Source: Methylovulum sp. (GTDB lineage: Bacteria; Pseudomonadota; Gammaproteobacteria; Methylococcales; Methylomonadaceae). Taken from it: a stretch of DNA of 64,000 nucleotides. How positions within the stretch are numbered: position 1 is the first letter of the stretch; each line of letters opens with the position of its first letter. The notes beneath the pieces are model-generated. The model ran no database searches. It was not told where the DNA came from and worked only from the letters and a program-made list of their open reading frames with translations. Position numbers and translations under genes: made by a program. Location: contig JAQTQZ010000007.1 in assembly GCA_028712695.1 (NCBI GenBank), positions 1 to 64,000 on the forward strand, read 5' to 3'. Below, piece after piece: positions 54,235-63,559 of the stretch.

Positions 54235-54238
54235 CTGT

Positions 54239-55084
54239 TTATCCAGATGGGGTCTTACGGTACAGAAATGGCTGTAACAGTTGTCCTGCCAGACCTGGTG
54301 CCATAGCCTCATTAATCCCATAAGTTACCGGCCATTGTTTCTTAGGCAAATAAAAAGTGCCGAATAGCTTATCCACAAAAGGGAGCATCGAGGCATAGTT
54401 TTTGTTGATAAGCGTCGACCCATCGTTGGTGTGGTGCCAATGATGAAAAGCAGGGGTGGAGATAAGCCATTCCAGCCAACCGAAACGCCAGCGCAAATTG
54501 GCATGGATGAAAAAGCCCCACACAGTGCCAAGGAGCATGACCAGCAATGGCAGCACATCCAGCGGCTTTCCTATTGGCTGTGCTAGCCCAAACACATACA
54601 TGGGAATAAAGCCACAAAGACGTGTGAAGACCATATCCACTGGATGTGCGCGGGTATTCACCAGCCAGTCGATTTGCTCCGCGCTGTGATGGATGGAATG
54701 GAAACGCCATAACAAGGGAATCTCATGCGTCCAGCGATGCCCCCAATAAAAGCCGAATTCCCCGATGACCATCGCTGCTGCAAAACGCGCCCATAGAGGT
54801 AAATTTGCCACCCATTCATGAAGACCGCCAGGCACTATATAATGTAAACCCCAAGCCAACACGGCCATTGGTGCAACCAATATCCGCGACGGCAATAGGC
54901 TACTGATAAAGTAATAACCCAAGTCGGCCAAGATCCCTTTACGGAATATTTTTTGAGGATGCCGGGCGTAAAGTTTTTCCAGTGGCACAAAAATGACAGT
55001 GAGCAACACCAGCCAGACGCACAAGCGAAAAATATCCAACGCGAAGGGGGGAAGGTGCTGTTGCAATAGTTGGAGCGTTTCCAT
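54239..55084 (-). CDS. Sterol desaturase/fatty acid hydroxylase family protein
   Basis: A protein of 281 aa with several membrane helices (about 14-38, 48-70, 88-110 and 150-175). Di-iron His clusters are present: GHRWTHEIPLLWRFHSIHHS and the C-terminal PAFHHWHHTND. Members hydroxylate or desaturate lipids at the membrane. The exact substrate is unknown; possibilities include membrane sterols, hopanoids or acyl chains. It converges with the class V aminotransferase gene (4 bp between stops). Confidence 0.9.
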   Translation of the reverse strand: METLQLLQQHLPPFALDIFRLCVWLVLLTVIFVPLEKLYARHPQKIFRKGILADLGYYFISSLLPSRILVAPMAVLAWGLHYIVPGGLHEWVANLPLWARFAAAMVIGEFGFYWGHRWTHEIPLLWRFHSIHHSAEQIDWLVNTRAHPVDMVFTRLCGFIPMYVFGLAQPIGKPLDVLPLLVMLLGTVWGFFIHANLRWRFGWLEWLISTPAFHHWHHTNDGSTLINKNYASMLPFVDKLFGTFYLPKKQWPVTYGINEAMAPGLAGQLLQPFLYRKTPSG

Positions 55085-55178
55085 GGCAGTGATTGAACAG
55101 AAGGGGGAAGCCCATAGTCTACGCCCTTTTGTGTCAGGACGAGGGAAGCCCCGTCCTGCCTAGGATCAAAGGATAGGG

Positions 55179-56006
55179 TTAAGTGCGGCGATTTTGTCTA
55201 CGTGCAGCCAATATCATGCTCAGTAAACCTATGCCGAACAGCGCGTAGGTTTCTGGTTCTGGAACGTTCAGTGTCACACCATCAAGCAATACGAACGGAG
55301 GTTGGCTCTCTGGAGTACCCACTGCGAGGAAGTTGAGCGTCTGGGTCGTGCTGGTGGCGACGAACGTGAGTTTTTGGTGCATCCAACCCGAAAAGCCATG
55401 TTCGGGGAGAATGAACGTTGAGGTTGTCTTGGTTGACGTGCCGAAGCTGACCTGGACTTTTTCGGTAGTCGCCCCATTGAAAGTAAACTGCTGTGCGGCT
55501 GCCCAATCGAAGCCGAGCACATAGAGTTCGCCAACGGACAGACCGGTAATGGTTTGCGAGATGCCAGTCCCCCTAAGTGATGGAAGCCCTGCATCCAATG
55601 CAACAAAGTTACCACCGCTGGGGCTGGTGCTGGTCAGGCCATTAGCGACACTACCACCACCAGTGTGCGGCCCCCAAACCGTGAAGCTAGAGCTGCCAAA
55701 CCGTACACTGTGTGAACCAGTTGTATCCGCAGTCCCGGGAGCAAACAGGAAACCGTAGGTGCCGCTTGAGCCGGCTCCGACATTCCACCCCGTAGGACTT
55801 GTGTAACCTCCTGTTCCGGAGTTTCCGAGCTCAGACGGGGCGTTGGTGAAGGCACCGCCAGTGTAGCCGCCAGTGTAGGTTTCAAAGTTACCATTGCTTA
55901 CCAGATTTACAATCGCCGCTTGTGCAGAAAAAGCAAGCAACGAGAGGGCAATGGTTAAAAAGCCGATATTGGCTGATTTACGCAAAGTTAGCTTATTGTT
56001 TATCAT
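55179..56006 (-). CDS. PEP-CTERM sorting-domain protein, exported
   Basis: A protein of 275 aa. A signal peptide ends near residue 30 (FSAQA). The mature part is Gly/Ser/Thr-rich and beta-like, starting IVNLVSNGNFETYTGG, a form seen in DUF642-like extracellular proteins. The C-terminus is a PEP-CTERM signal: VPEPETYALFGIGLLSMILA followed by Arg residues (AARRQNRR). Exosortase EpsH/XrtA should process it and link it to the extracellular matrix. A sigma-54 promoter lies 122-137 bp upstream. Exosortase itself is not in the window. Confidence 0.88.
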   Translation of the reverse strand: MINNKLTLRKSANIGFLTIALSLLAFSAQAAIVNLVSNGNFETYTGGYTGGAFTNAPSELGNSGTGGYTSPTGWNVGAGSSGTYGFLFAPGTADTTGSHSVRFGSSSFTVWGPHTGGGSVANGLTSTSPSGGNFVALDAGLPSLRGTGISQTITGLSVGELYVLGFDWAAAQQFTFNGATTEKVQVSFGTSTKTTSTFILPEHGFSGWMHQKLTFVATSTTQTLNFLAVGTPESQPPFVLLDGVTLNVPEPETYALFGIGLLSMILAARRQNRRT

Positions 56007-56421
56007 TAAAGATACCGTAAAATTAAATCAAGTTAGAGATTCTAAGGAACCAATTGTAAAGAGATTGCAAGCAAATATGTACAGTTAATATAAATAAATG
56101 GAAATATAAGCAAGGTGCCAATCAACAAGCAAAACCAGTGCCATTTAAATAAAATAAAATAAAATCAATAGATTATCGCAATATAACTATCCAAGCGCAC
56201 AAAAATATTATTACGGTGTAAAAAATATTGACATATGTGTTGATGAGGGCTGTTTTTAAGGTGTACGTATGTTTATATTTTTATTCAATTTTTTGGACAT
56301 ATTCCATACCTTTAAACTATTAAACAATCCAGAATAAAGCAGATTTCTTAATTAACGCCCCAATACCCAGCTATTATCTATTTTGGTAAACGTAAATAGC
56401 CGTGCATCCGAAAATAAAAAA
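56007..56421. other. AT-rich intergenic region with a sigma-54 promoter
   Basis: The 415 bp upstream of the PEP-CTERM gene, divergent toward the DUF1348 copy, are very AT-rich and hold no ORF. They contain the sigma-54 promoter listed separately and a short (AAAAT)n stretch at about 56147-56165. I see no other gene. Confidence 0.7.
56128..56143 (-). promoter_or_regulatory. Sigma-54 (-24/-12) promoter of the PEP-CTERM gene
   Basis: Minus strand TGGCAC-TGGTT-TTGCT, an exact match to the -24/-12 consensus TGGCAC-N5-TTGCW with correct spacing. Transcription would begin near 56115, about 110 bp upstream of the PEP-CTERM start. Sigma-54 promoters upstream of PEP-CTERM genes are described together with the PrsK/PrsR two-component pair. 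Confidence 0.8.
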
Positions 56422-57194
56422 ATTACCTTAGGAGTCGATTGCAATGAACATAACCCAAGAAGCGCGCCCCCCCTTTCCGCCATTCACCCATGAGACGGCA
56501 ACCCAAAAAGTAAGGATGGCTGAAGATGGCTGGAACAACCGCGACCCTGAACGCGTCGCTTTGGCCTACACCATCGATAGCGAGTGGCGAAACCGTGCAG
56601 AATTCCCGGTAGGCCGGGAGCAAATTATTGCGTTTTTGCAGGGTAAATGGGCTAAAGAGCATGAATACCGGTTAATTAAGGAGTTGTGGGCTTATCAGGG
56701 CGACCGGATAGCGGTCAGGTTTGCTTATGAGTGGCATGATGATAATGGTCGGTGGTTCCGTTCTTATGGGAACGAGAACTGGGAGTTTGATGAAAACGGC
56801 TTGATGCGCCGCCGCTATGCCAGCATCAATGATTTGCCGATTAAAGAAACTGACCGTAAGTTCCACTGGCCGCAGGGCCGCCGTCCTGACGGCCATCCGG
56901 GCTTAAGCGATTTGGGGCTTTAAAGGGTCTGCTGTCATGCAAACCCGACCTCATAACCCGAATATTTGCGGATATTAATCACGCCGGTGTCCATGATCAA
57001 ATATTGGCCTTTTATGCCTTGCAGGACACCTGATATGTCAGGTGTCTTGATCAGGCACCGCGATTTGATTTTGGCCGGGTAAACGTCTACGGGGAACTGG
57101 ATGTCGATAACGGGCTCGTCGGGCAGAGGCATCAAAGCCTGCTCACCAAAACGCTGCTTAAGTTCGGCCAGTTCCGGCTGGCATAAGGTGATTA
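56422..57194. repeat. Segmental duplication, copy B (773 bp)
   Basis: The same segment as 45750-46522. Here it grades into a complete DUF2797 gene on the right, which makes this copy the likely parent. Confidence 0.93.
56444..56923 (+). CDS. DUF1348 (NTF2/SnoaL-like) protein, copy B
   Basis: A protein of 159 aa, identical to the one encoded at 45772-46251, with the same AGGAG site before the ATG. The upstream sequence differs completely, beginning 22 bp before the start, so the two copies should be expressed differently. It converges with the intact DUF2797 gene (11 bp between stops). Family features are described at copy A. Confidence 0.88.
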   Translation: MNITQEARPPFPPFTHETATQKVRMAEDGWNNRDPERVALAYTIDSEWRNRAEFPVGREQIIAFLQGKWAKEHEYRLIKELWAYQGDRIAVRFAYEWHDDNGRWFRSYGNENWEFDENGLMRRRYASINDLPIKETDRKFHWPQGRRPDGHPGLSDLGL

Positions 57195-57747
57195 ACGTAT
57201 CACGCGATTCGGCGAGTGCCAGCGGCTCAGCCTGGCGTTTGAGCATCTGCTGCCAATTGGTTTTGTCGCTGACGTGCTTGGCGATGGCGATTTCAACCAA
57301 GCCTGAAAGGTGGCGTGACGACACTTTAAAAATCGGCAAAGCTTGCACGGCGCCTTGGTCTATCCAGCGGGTCGGCACCTGTGTTTGTCGGGTGATGCCC
57401 ACCTTGATCCCGCTGGAATTCGCTAAATAAACGATATGGGGTTGCAAACAAAAAGCTTGCCCCCATTCGGGTTCCCTGCAAGTGCCCGCCTCATAATGGC
57501 AGGTTTCCGGTTTCATAATACAGCGGTCACATTGCGCTAAGGCGACAAAGCACGGGTAACAATAGCCTTGGTTAAAGGTTTTTTTAATGGCGCGGTTACA
57601 ATGCACACAAAATATGCGTCCAGTATGCTTAAGTTTGATGGGCTTGCCAATTAGCGCATTTAACGGCACTTTTTGGTCGCTTAAGACCAATTCATACTGG
57701 ACTGGATTACCCAGTTGGCTGGACATTTTTCTTAAAGATCCCTGCAT
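56935..57747 (-). CDS. DUF2797 protein with Cys-rich N-terminal region
   Basis: A protein of 270 aa, start supported by an AGAGGA site. Zinc-finger-like pairs appear in IFCVHCNRAIKK, GYCYPCF, AQCDRCIMKPETCH and AGTCREPEW (about residues 48-112). After these comes HIVYLANSSGIKVGITRQ with a downstream Arg (PTRWIDQGA), which looks like a GIY-YIG or T5orf172-type nuclease core; that reading is inference. The C-terminal third (about 185-270) is the part duplicated at 46 kb. Function unknown. Confidence 0.85.
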   Translation of the reverse strand: MQGSLRKMSSQLGNPVQYELVLSDQKVPLNALIGKPIKLKHTGRIFCVHCNRAIKKTFNQGYCYPCFVALAQCDRCIMKPETCHYEAGTCREPEWGQAFCLQPHIVYLANSSGIKVGITRQTQVPTRWIDQGAVQALPIFKVSSRHLSGLVEIAIAKHVSDKTNWQQMLKRQAEPLALAESRDTLITLCQPELAELKQRFGEQALMPLPDEPVIDIQFPVDVYPAKIKSRCLIKTPDISGVLQGIKGQYLIMDTGVINIRKYSGYEVGFA

Positions 57748-57830
57748 TGCATTCCTCTATTTAAAGTCTATTGGGTTTGCCCACGGGGCATAAAAGCGTG
57801 GGTAAATCCGGGTCTATGGCATTAGGTAAA

Positions 57831-59195
57831 TTAAGGCTTGCTCTCGCTCAACGCCTGCTCCAGCTGTTGATAAATGCCGCCAAAACTGCCGTTGCTCATC
57901 AACACAAAATGACCTCCATGATGCGCTTCTTGTTTGAGGATGCTGATAATGCTTTCCAGCGATGGGCAAATTTCGATATTGTCGGCATAGCTTGTCAACA
58001 AACTTAAATCCCAACCTAGCGCAGGCGGCTGGTAAATGATCGCCAAATCCGCCGCCGCCAGCGATTTTGCCAAGGTTTCGGTATGGACGCCCAAGCGCAT
58101 GGTGTTCGAGCGTGGCTCGACAACCGCAATGATGCGCTCCTGCCCGACCTGTTTGCGCAAGCCGTCCAGAGTGGTTTGGATCGCCGTCGGGTGATGGGCG
58201 AAGTCGTCATACAAGGTGACACCATTGATTTTCGCCAACACTTCCATACGGCGTTTGACGTTCTTGAATCCCTTTAGGGAAGCAACCGCATGGGTGGGCA
58301 GAATGCCGACATGATGGGCGGCGGCTAATGCGGACAGTGCATTATAAACATTATGCAGGCCAGTCAGCGCCCACTCGACGACGCCTTGTTCCTGATTGTC
58401 CAACAGCACTTTAAATTGGCTGCCGTCGGCTTTAATCAATTCGGCATTCCAGCGTGCCCTGCCATTGACTGAGGTTTTTAGCACCGGTGTCCAGCAACCC
58501 ATGGCCAACACGTCATTGATATTGCCGTCGTTTTCGGGGCTGATAATTAGGCCTTCGCCCGGAACCGTCCTGACCAAATGGTGGAATTGTTTTTTTATCG
58601 CGTCCAAGTCAGGAAAAATATCGGCATGGTCGAACTCAAGGTTATTCAATATCGCGGTGCGCGGACGGTAGTGGACAAACTTGGAGCGTTTATCAAAAAA
58701 GGCGCTGTCGTATTCATCGGCTTCTATCACAAAAAACGACGAATCGCCCAACCGCGCCGAGATGCCAAAATTTAGCGGGATGCCACCGATCAGAAAACCG
58801 GGTTTAAAACCCTGCTGTTCCAGTATCCAGCTCAACATGCTGGTCGTGGTTGTCTTGCCGTGCGTGCCGGCCACGCCTAACACCCATTTATCCTGCAACA
58901 CATGTTCCGCCAACCACTGTGAGCCGGAAACATAGTGCAAGCCTTGGTTAAGCACCGCCTCAACTTCAGGGTTACCGCGCGACAACGCATTGCCGATGAT
59001 GACCAGATCCGGTTTGTCGGCAAGGTTTTCAGCCCGATAACCCTCCATCAAGCGGATGCCCTGTGTTTCAAGCTGTGTGCTCATAGGCGGGTAGACGTTT
59101 TGGTCGGAACCGCTGACCTGATACCCAAGCTGTCTGGCAATCAAAGCCAGTCCGCCCATAAACGTGCCACAAATACCTAAAATATGAATGTGCAA
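57831..59195 (-). CDS. mpl: UDP-N-acetylmuramate:L-Ala-gamma-D-Glu-meso-DAP ligase
   Basis: A protein of 454 aa of the Mur ligase family. Mpl re-attaches recycled murein tripeptide to UDP-MurNAc. The N-terminal domain has HILGICGTFMGGLALIARQL. The ATP-binding motif is GVAGTHGKTTTTSMLSW, followed by EADEYDSAFFDKRSKFVHY, LNNLEFDHADIF, GLHNVYNALSALAAAHH and the C-terminal YDDFAHHPTAIQTTL. CGTFMGG and the KRSKF segment distinguish Mpl from MurC. It is divergent from apaG. Confidence 0.94.
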   Translation of the reverse strand: MHIHILGICGTFMGGLALIARQLGYQVSGSDQNVYPPMSTQLETQGIRLMEGYRAENLADKPDLVIIGNALSRGNPEVEAVLNQGLHYVSGSQWLAEHVLQDKWVLGVAGTHGKTTTTSMLSWILEQQGFKPGFLIGGIPLNFGISARLGDSSFFVIEADEYDSAFFDKRSKFVHYRPRTAILNNLEFDHADIFPDLDAIKKQFHHLVRTVPGEGLIISPENDGNINDVLAMGCWTPVLKTSVNGRARWNAELIKADGSQFKVLLDNQEQGVVEWALTGLHNVYNALSALAAAHHVGILPTHAVASLKGFKNVKRRMEVLAKINGVTLYDDFAHHPTAIQTTLDGLRKQVGQERIIAVVEPRSNTMRLGVHTETLAKSLAAADLAIIYQPPALGWDLSLLTSYADNIEICPSLESIISILKQEAHHGGHFVLMSNGSFGGIYQQLEQALSESKP

Positions 59196-59299
59196 TGTCT
59201 TGCCCTATTGTTTTATAAAAGATTAAGAAAATAGTTGCTTGCGTTTAGCAGAAAGTTACGCTCAAATAATCAGCTAACTAAACGCCATATCATCCAATA

Positions 59300-59677
59300 A
59301 TGAACGAAAAAAACAAAATAATCGTTGAAGCCACGCCTCATTATATAGCGGCGCAATCTGTGCCGGAAAAGGGTCGCTATGTCTTCGCTTATACTGTCAA
59401 CATCACCAACCAAGGGGACGTTGCCGCCACGTTGTTAAGCCGGCAATGGTTAATTACCGATGCTAACGGTAAGGTACAGGAAGTCAGGGGCGAAGGTGTG
59501 GTGGGGGAGAAGCCCTATCTTAAGCCGGGTGAAACCTTTACCTACACCAGCGGCGCTATCATAGAAACCCCGGTCGGCACCATGCAAGGGGTTTATGCCA
59601 TGCATTCGGATGACGGTGAAGATTTTAATGCTGAAATCCCCCGTTTTACTTTATCAATCCCCAGAACCCTGCATTAA
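59300..59677 (+). CDS. apaG: ApaG protein
   Basis: A protein of 125 aa, a fibronectin-III-like beta-sandwich. Segments are RYVFAYTVNITNQGDVAATL, SRQWLITDANGKVQEVRGEG, VVGEKPYLKPGETFTYTSG and TMQGVYAMHSDDGEDF, which are strongly conserved. Its biochemical role is not settled. Its stop is directly followed by the apaH start, as in many proteobacteria. Confidence 0.94.
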   Translation: MNEKNKIIVEATPHYIAAQSVPEKGRYVFAYTVNITNQGDVAATLLSRQWLITDANGKVQEVRGEGVVGEKPYLKPGETFTYTSGAIIETPVGTMQGVYAMHSDDGEDFNAEIPRFTLSIPRTLH

Positions 59678-60559
59678 ATGGCTATTTACGCGATTGGCGA
59701 TGTTCAAGGCTGTTTTGACGAACTATTAAAGTTGCTTGATTTCATCGCATTTAATAAAAACTCCGACCAACTGTGGTTTGCTGGCGATTTGGTTAATCGC
59801 GGCCCTAAGTCACTGGAAACGCTACGTTTTGTCAAAGGGCTGGGCGATGCCGCAATCACCGTGCTAGGCAATCATGACATGCACTTGCTGGCGGCTTCCT
59901 GCGCCCCCAAAATCGCCCTTAAAAAAGATGCGCTCACGCAGGTGCTTGAAGCCCCTGACCGCGACGAACTGATCGATTGGCTAAGGTATCGGCCATTGTT
60001 CCATTACAACGACGATTTTTGCTTGCTACACGCTGGGTTGCCGCCACAATGGGATTTTAAAAAGACCAAAAAAATGGCCGCCTTAGTGGAGCAGACCTTA
60101 AGAAGCCCAGATTATCCGGTTTTTTTAAAACAAATGTATGGCAACAAGCCCAATATGTGGTCATCTAATTTAAAAGGGATGGCGAGGCTGCGTTTTATCG
60201 TCAATTGCTTCACCCGGATGCGTTATTGTGACGTGAACGGCAAGCTTGATTTTACCAATAGCGGCCCGCCAGGATCGCAGCCTAAAGGTTTGCTGCCTTG
60301 GTTTGACATGCCCAACCGCAAAAATGCCGAGTTGCGCATTGTCTGCGGGCACTGGTCCACGCTAGGTTATTATGAAGGCGCCAATTGTTACGCCATTGAC
60401 ACCGGCTGCCTTTGGGGCGGGCAATTGACGGCACTGAAGCTCGATGACCCCGTACAACGTTTTAGCATCGATTGCCCCAGCGCGAAAAAACCCAATAAAT
60501 CTTATACTGTGCCCGTACGCAACAATGATACGGTTAAGCCGTTAGTGCCGATAGACTGA
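59678..60559 (+). CDS. apaH: Diadenosine tetraphosphatase, symmetrical (ApaH)
   Basis: A protein of 293 aa that hydrolyses Ap4A to two ADP, and also acts on Np4-capped RNA. Metallophosphatase motifs are IGDVQGCFDEL, WFAGDLVNRGPKSLETLRF, VLGNHDMHLLA and CLLHAGLPPQW with the His ligands; ALDTGC-type AIDTGCLWGGQLTAL closes the site. Length is near the E. coli enzyme (280). It directly follows apaG and is 5 bp before the PLP enzyme gene. Confidence 0.95.
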   Translation: MAIYAIGDVQGCFDELLKLLDFIAFNKNSDQLWFAGDLVNRGPKSLETLRFVKGLGDAAITVLGNHDMHLLAASCAPKIALKKDALTQVLEAPDRDELIDWLRYRPLFHYNDDFCLLHAGLPPQWDFKKTKKMAALVEQTLRSPDYPVFLKQMYGNKPNMWSSNLKGMARLRFIVNCFTRMRYCDVNGKLDFTNSGPPGSQPKGLLPWFDMPNRKNAELRIVCGHWSTLGYYEGANCYAIDTGCLWGGQLTALKLDDPVQRFSIDCPSAKKPNKSYTVPVRNNDTVKPLVPID

Positions 60560-60564
60560 TAGCC

Positions 60565-61476
60565 ATGCTACCGGCACTTGGTGATCTTGAAAAAACCTTT
60601 AACCGTTCATCACTTACCCGTATCACGGAGCCATTGTTCGAGCTGCGCGGTGTTGAGCTTTGGCTAAAAAGGGATGATTTGCTGCATCCGGTCATTTCAG
60701 GCAACAAGTGGCGCAAACTTAAATACAGCCTCCAGCATGCTTTGTCGTTAGGTGCAGACACCCTTATCAGCATGGGCGGCGCCTACTCAAACCATCTGCA
60801 TGCGCTTGCTTACACAGGGCATGTTTTAGGCTTAAAAACCATTGGTTTTATTCGCGGCGAACAAGCTGGGCCACTGACGCCAAGCTTAGCCGATATGCGT
60901 GCTTGGGGCATGGAGCTTAGATTCATATCCCGCGCCGACTACCGGCAGCTCAGGCAGTACAAAAGCTGGCAGGCGTTGCCGGATTTAGGGCCAGGCCAAT
61001 ACTGGCTACCCGAAGGCGGTGCCCAAGCATTGGCCTTACAAGGCATTGCCGAGTTGGTGCACGAGTTGGACAGCCCTTACGACGTGCTTTGTGCACCTTG
61101 CGGCACAGGCGCGACGTTGGCAGGGCTTATTGCCGCCGCCCCCGCGCAGGCTGACATTATTGGTTTTGCAGCATTAAAAAATGGCGGATTTTTAACCGCC
61201 GATATTGCCGCTTTGCTTGGGCGGCAACAGGATAACTGGCAGGTCAATCTGGATTACCACTTTGGCGGATTCGCCAAAACCAATGCCGAATTGATGGCGT
61301 TTATCGCTGTATTTGAAGCCAAGACGGAAATCCCATTAGAACCGGTCTATACCGGAAAAATGCTATACGGCCTTTATGAGCTGGTAAAAAAGGATTATTT
61401 TTCGGCTGGCCAGCGCATTATTGCAATCCACACTGGCGGCTTGCAGGGCAATCGCGGCTTTGGCAACCGGCTATAA
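60565..61476 (+). CDS. D-cysteine desulfhydrase/ACC deaminase family PLP enzyme
   Basis: A protein of 303 aa, a fold type II PLP enzyme. The PLP lysine is Lys48 in ISGNKWRKLKYSL, followed by SMGGAYSNHLHALAYTG with the cofactor-binding Asn, and the Gly-rich phosphate loop APCGTGATLAGL. The ACC deaminase and D-cysteine desulfhydrase branches share these features; residues that would decide the substrate cannot be read safely here. It starts 5 bp after apaH and is probably co-transcribed. Confidence 0.87.
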   Translation: MLPALGDLEKTFNRSSLTRITEPLFELRGVELWLKRDDLLHPVISGNKWRKLKYSLQHALSLGADTLISMGGAYSNHLHALAYTGHVLGLKTIGFIRGEQAGPLTPSLADMRAWGMELRFISRADYRQLRQYKSWQALPDLGPGQYWLPEGGAQALALQGIAELVHELDSPYDVLCAPCGTGATLAGLIAAAPAQADIIGFAALKNGGFLTADIAALLGRQQDNWQVNLDYHFGGFAKTNAELMAFIAVFEAKTEIPLEPVYTGKMLYGLYELVKKDYFSAGQRIIAIHTGGLQGNRGFGNRL

Positions 61477-61555
61477 AATCTGATTTTTACGCTAAGGACG
61501 TGTTTTTAAAAATCTCCCACCCAAGACAGTAAGGTTTACAATCCGTCAGTTTTTT

Positions 61556-63559
61556 TCACCCCACTTTCCGAAAAAGATCATCAAATTGCCGCTCCAGCTT
61601 TAATAGCCAGCGCAGCCCTTTGCGCCACCAAGGCAATAAGGTTGCCGTATTTTCCCGCCACAACAGCAATTCAGCCAATGCCCGCTCCGGTGTCGTGAAT
61701 TTGCCGGTTGTTCGGCTGACATAAGTCGGGTAAAGGATCAGCACCCCAGCCACCAGTTCATCCAAGGCCAGTTTGCGGGTGCGCCGCTCCAGCACTAAAA
61801 CATCGCTAGTCAATCCCCAACCAGCATAAAAAGGCAGGCCATAACACACGACTTTTTTGCCGCGCAACAGGGCTTCAAAGCCTGTCAGTGAGGTGAGGGT
61901 ATGGACTTCATCGACTTGCAACAGCAGTTCCGCCATCGCCACATCAATGACTATTTCATCGCAGCAGTGACTTGCGCCATCCTCGCCTTGCCCTGCTTGG
62001 CGCAGTCCGGCGACCACATCGGGATGTGGTTTATAAATGATATAAGCGTATGGGTTGGCGTCACGCACCGCTTTTAACAAATCGTAATTTTTGCGGATTG
62101 CAGGCGCACCAAAGGCCAACGAAGCATCCGATTCGACTTGGCCAGGCACCAAGATCACGGTATTTTTAACGCAGCCGTCAGGTTCTGGGCGTAGCCAAGC
62201 GTGTGTGCCAACATTGTATTTAGTCAGGCCTTCATTGACTAGACGTGTGCGTAGCTGTTTGGCCCGGTCAATAAGCAGGCCATCAAATATGCTATGTTCC
62301 AAAAGGTCTTCTAAATCGGAAGTGCGGGTCGCATCGTAATAAATGCCTTGGGTATCAAGCGCCCATGATAGCGGCGCGACCAAATCAGCCCCTAAGCCCA
62401 CAGAACGGATAAATCCGTCTTCCAGACGCACACAGTCAGTTGCTTTTTCTAAAGGGGTCTCTGTCCGGCGTCCCCATGCCACCCGCGTGGCATGCTCTGG
62501 CAACGCCTCTGTAGGCGCGTCGAACACGACGTGGCTGCCTTGAAAAAAACGCCGGACTATGGGCTTTTTATAGGCGGAGAAGCCATAGGCATAAACAATG
62601 GCTGGAAACCGCCCGCGCATGCGCCGTTGTAGGCCCAGCCAAGCGATGAGTTGTTCCGGCCCGCACGGTTGTGCCGTTTCCGGATCGAGGTAACAGGAAA
62701 AGGCCACTAAAACGGCGTAAACGAGATTTTCCAGAGCCACGGGCTGGCGTCGTGTGGGCGGCGGGAAGTCATCCTCGGTTAGCCCCCAGCCTGCATAAAA
62801 TGGCATGCCAAAAGTGCGCACCCGTTTGCCCCATAACAGGCCTTCAAAACCGGCTGTGGACGTCACACAATAGAGGGCTTGCGCGTGTTCAAGCAACGGT
62901 GCAGGATGTACGGGTCCGGTCAGGATTGTTATGCGCGGTTGTGCTGCCTGGCGGGTTAAATCAAAATACCCGCGCCATTTTTCGTGCTGTTTGCCAGGGT
63001 AGTAAGCGATCACAATCTGGCAACCGGGGTTTTCTTGCAAGGCCGCATCAAGCATGCGTTGGAAACAGGCAGCATCGGCCAAGCCTGATGGCACTGATGT
63101 ATCTGTTAGGTCTTGGTCGATGACCAGAACATAAGGCAAGGGCAACGGGTCTTGATAAGTCTGGCAGTGGTTATAACGTGACACCTTGTGATTTTGCCAC
63201 AATGTTATCAACTTGCGGGCCCGGTCATGTTGTGCCGGTAAAGAGGAGGCGGCAATCAATTCTTCCAGGTTGGAAGCACGGCTGGCATCTTCGTGGTTGC
63301 CCAGCGCATCGGCAATAAGCGATAGTGGTGGCTCGGCAGGGTCTAAATTGATGAATCCGTCAGCCAATTGTAGCGGTGAGCCGCCTTGCCAGCGTGCGAA
63401 CACCGATGCCCAGCGGCTCCATACGGCATGATGTGGCAAGCCGCCATACACCACGGGAATACGCCATTGGCGGCTTAATGCCCACAACGTAAGCAATGAA
63501 GGCTTAGATAAAAAAACTTGGCTAATTTGTGCCTTTACCGTTTGCAGCTCAGTATCCAT
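61556..63559 (-). CDS. Capsule polysaccharide export/Kdo-transferase protein, KpsC-like
   Basis: A protein of 667 aa, close to E. coli KpsC (675), which extends the beta-Kdo linker on capsule lipid. It is an internal duplication: TSTAGFEGLLWGKRVRTFG with MPFYAGWGLTEDD (about 240-270) is repeated as TSLTGFEALLRGKKVVCYG with LPFYAGWGLTSDV (about 560-590), two tandem transferase modules. Between them lie FPAIVYAYGFSAYKKPIVRR and LEDGFIRSVGLGADLVAPLS. It follows a glycosyltransferase-like gene with only a TAA-ATG junction. Together with the KpsS-like gene at 37.4 kb it indicates a Kdo-linked, ABC-exported capsule. Confidence 0.9.
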   Translation of the reverse strand: MDTELQTVKAQISQVFLSKPSLLTLWALSRQWRIPVVYGGLPHHAVWSRWASVFARWQGGSPLQLADGFINLDPAEPPLSLIADALGNHEDASRASNLEELIAASSLPAQHDRARKLITLWQNHKVSRYNHCQTYQDPLPLPYVLVIDQDLTDTSVPSGLADAACFQRMLDAALQENPGCQIVIAYYPGKQHEKWRGYFDLTRQAAQPRITILTGPVHPAPLLEHAQALYCVTSTAGFEGLLWGKRVRTFGMPFYAGWGLTEDDFPPPTRRQPVALENLVYAVLVAFSCYLDPETAQPCGPEQLIAWLGLQRRMRGRFPAIVYAYGFSAYKKPIVRRFFQGSHVVFDAPTEALPEHATRVAWGRRTETPLEKATDCVRLEDGFIRSVGLGADLVAPLSWALDTQGIYYDATRTSDLEDLLEHSIFDGLLIDRAKQLRTRLVNEGLTKYNVGTHAWLRPEPDGCVKNTVILVPGQVESDASLAFGAPAIRKNYDLLKAVRDANPYAYIIYKPHPDVVAGLRQAGQGEDGASHCCDEIVIDVAMAELLLQVDEVHTLTSLTGFEALLRGKKVVCYGLPFYAGWGLTSDVLVLERRTRKLALDELVAGVLILYPTYVSRTTGKFTTPERALAELLLWRENTATLLPWWRKGLRWLLKLERQFDDLFRKVG

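Noticed and set aside
56111-56121. Second sigma-54-like half site (TGGCAC near 56114-56119, minus strand)
   Set aside because: The -12 part reads TTATA instead of TTGCW; the site at 56128-56143 is the good one.
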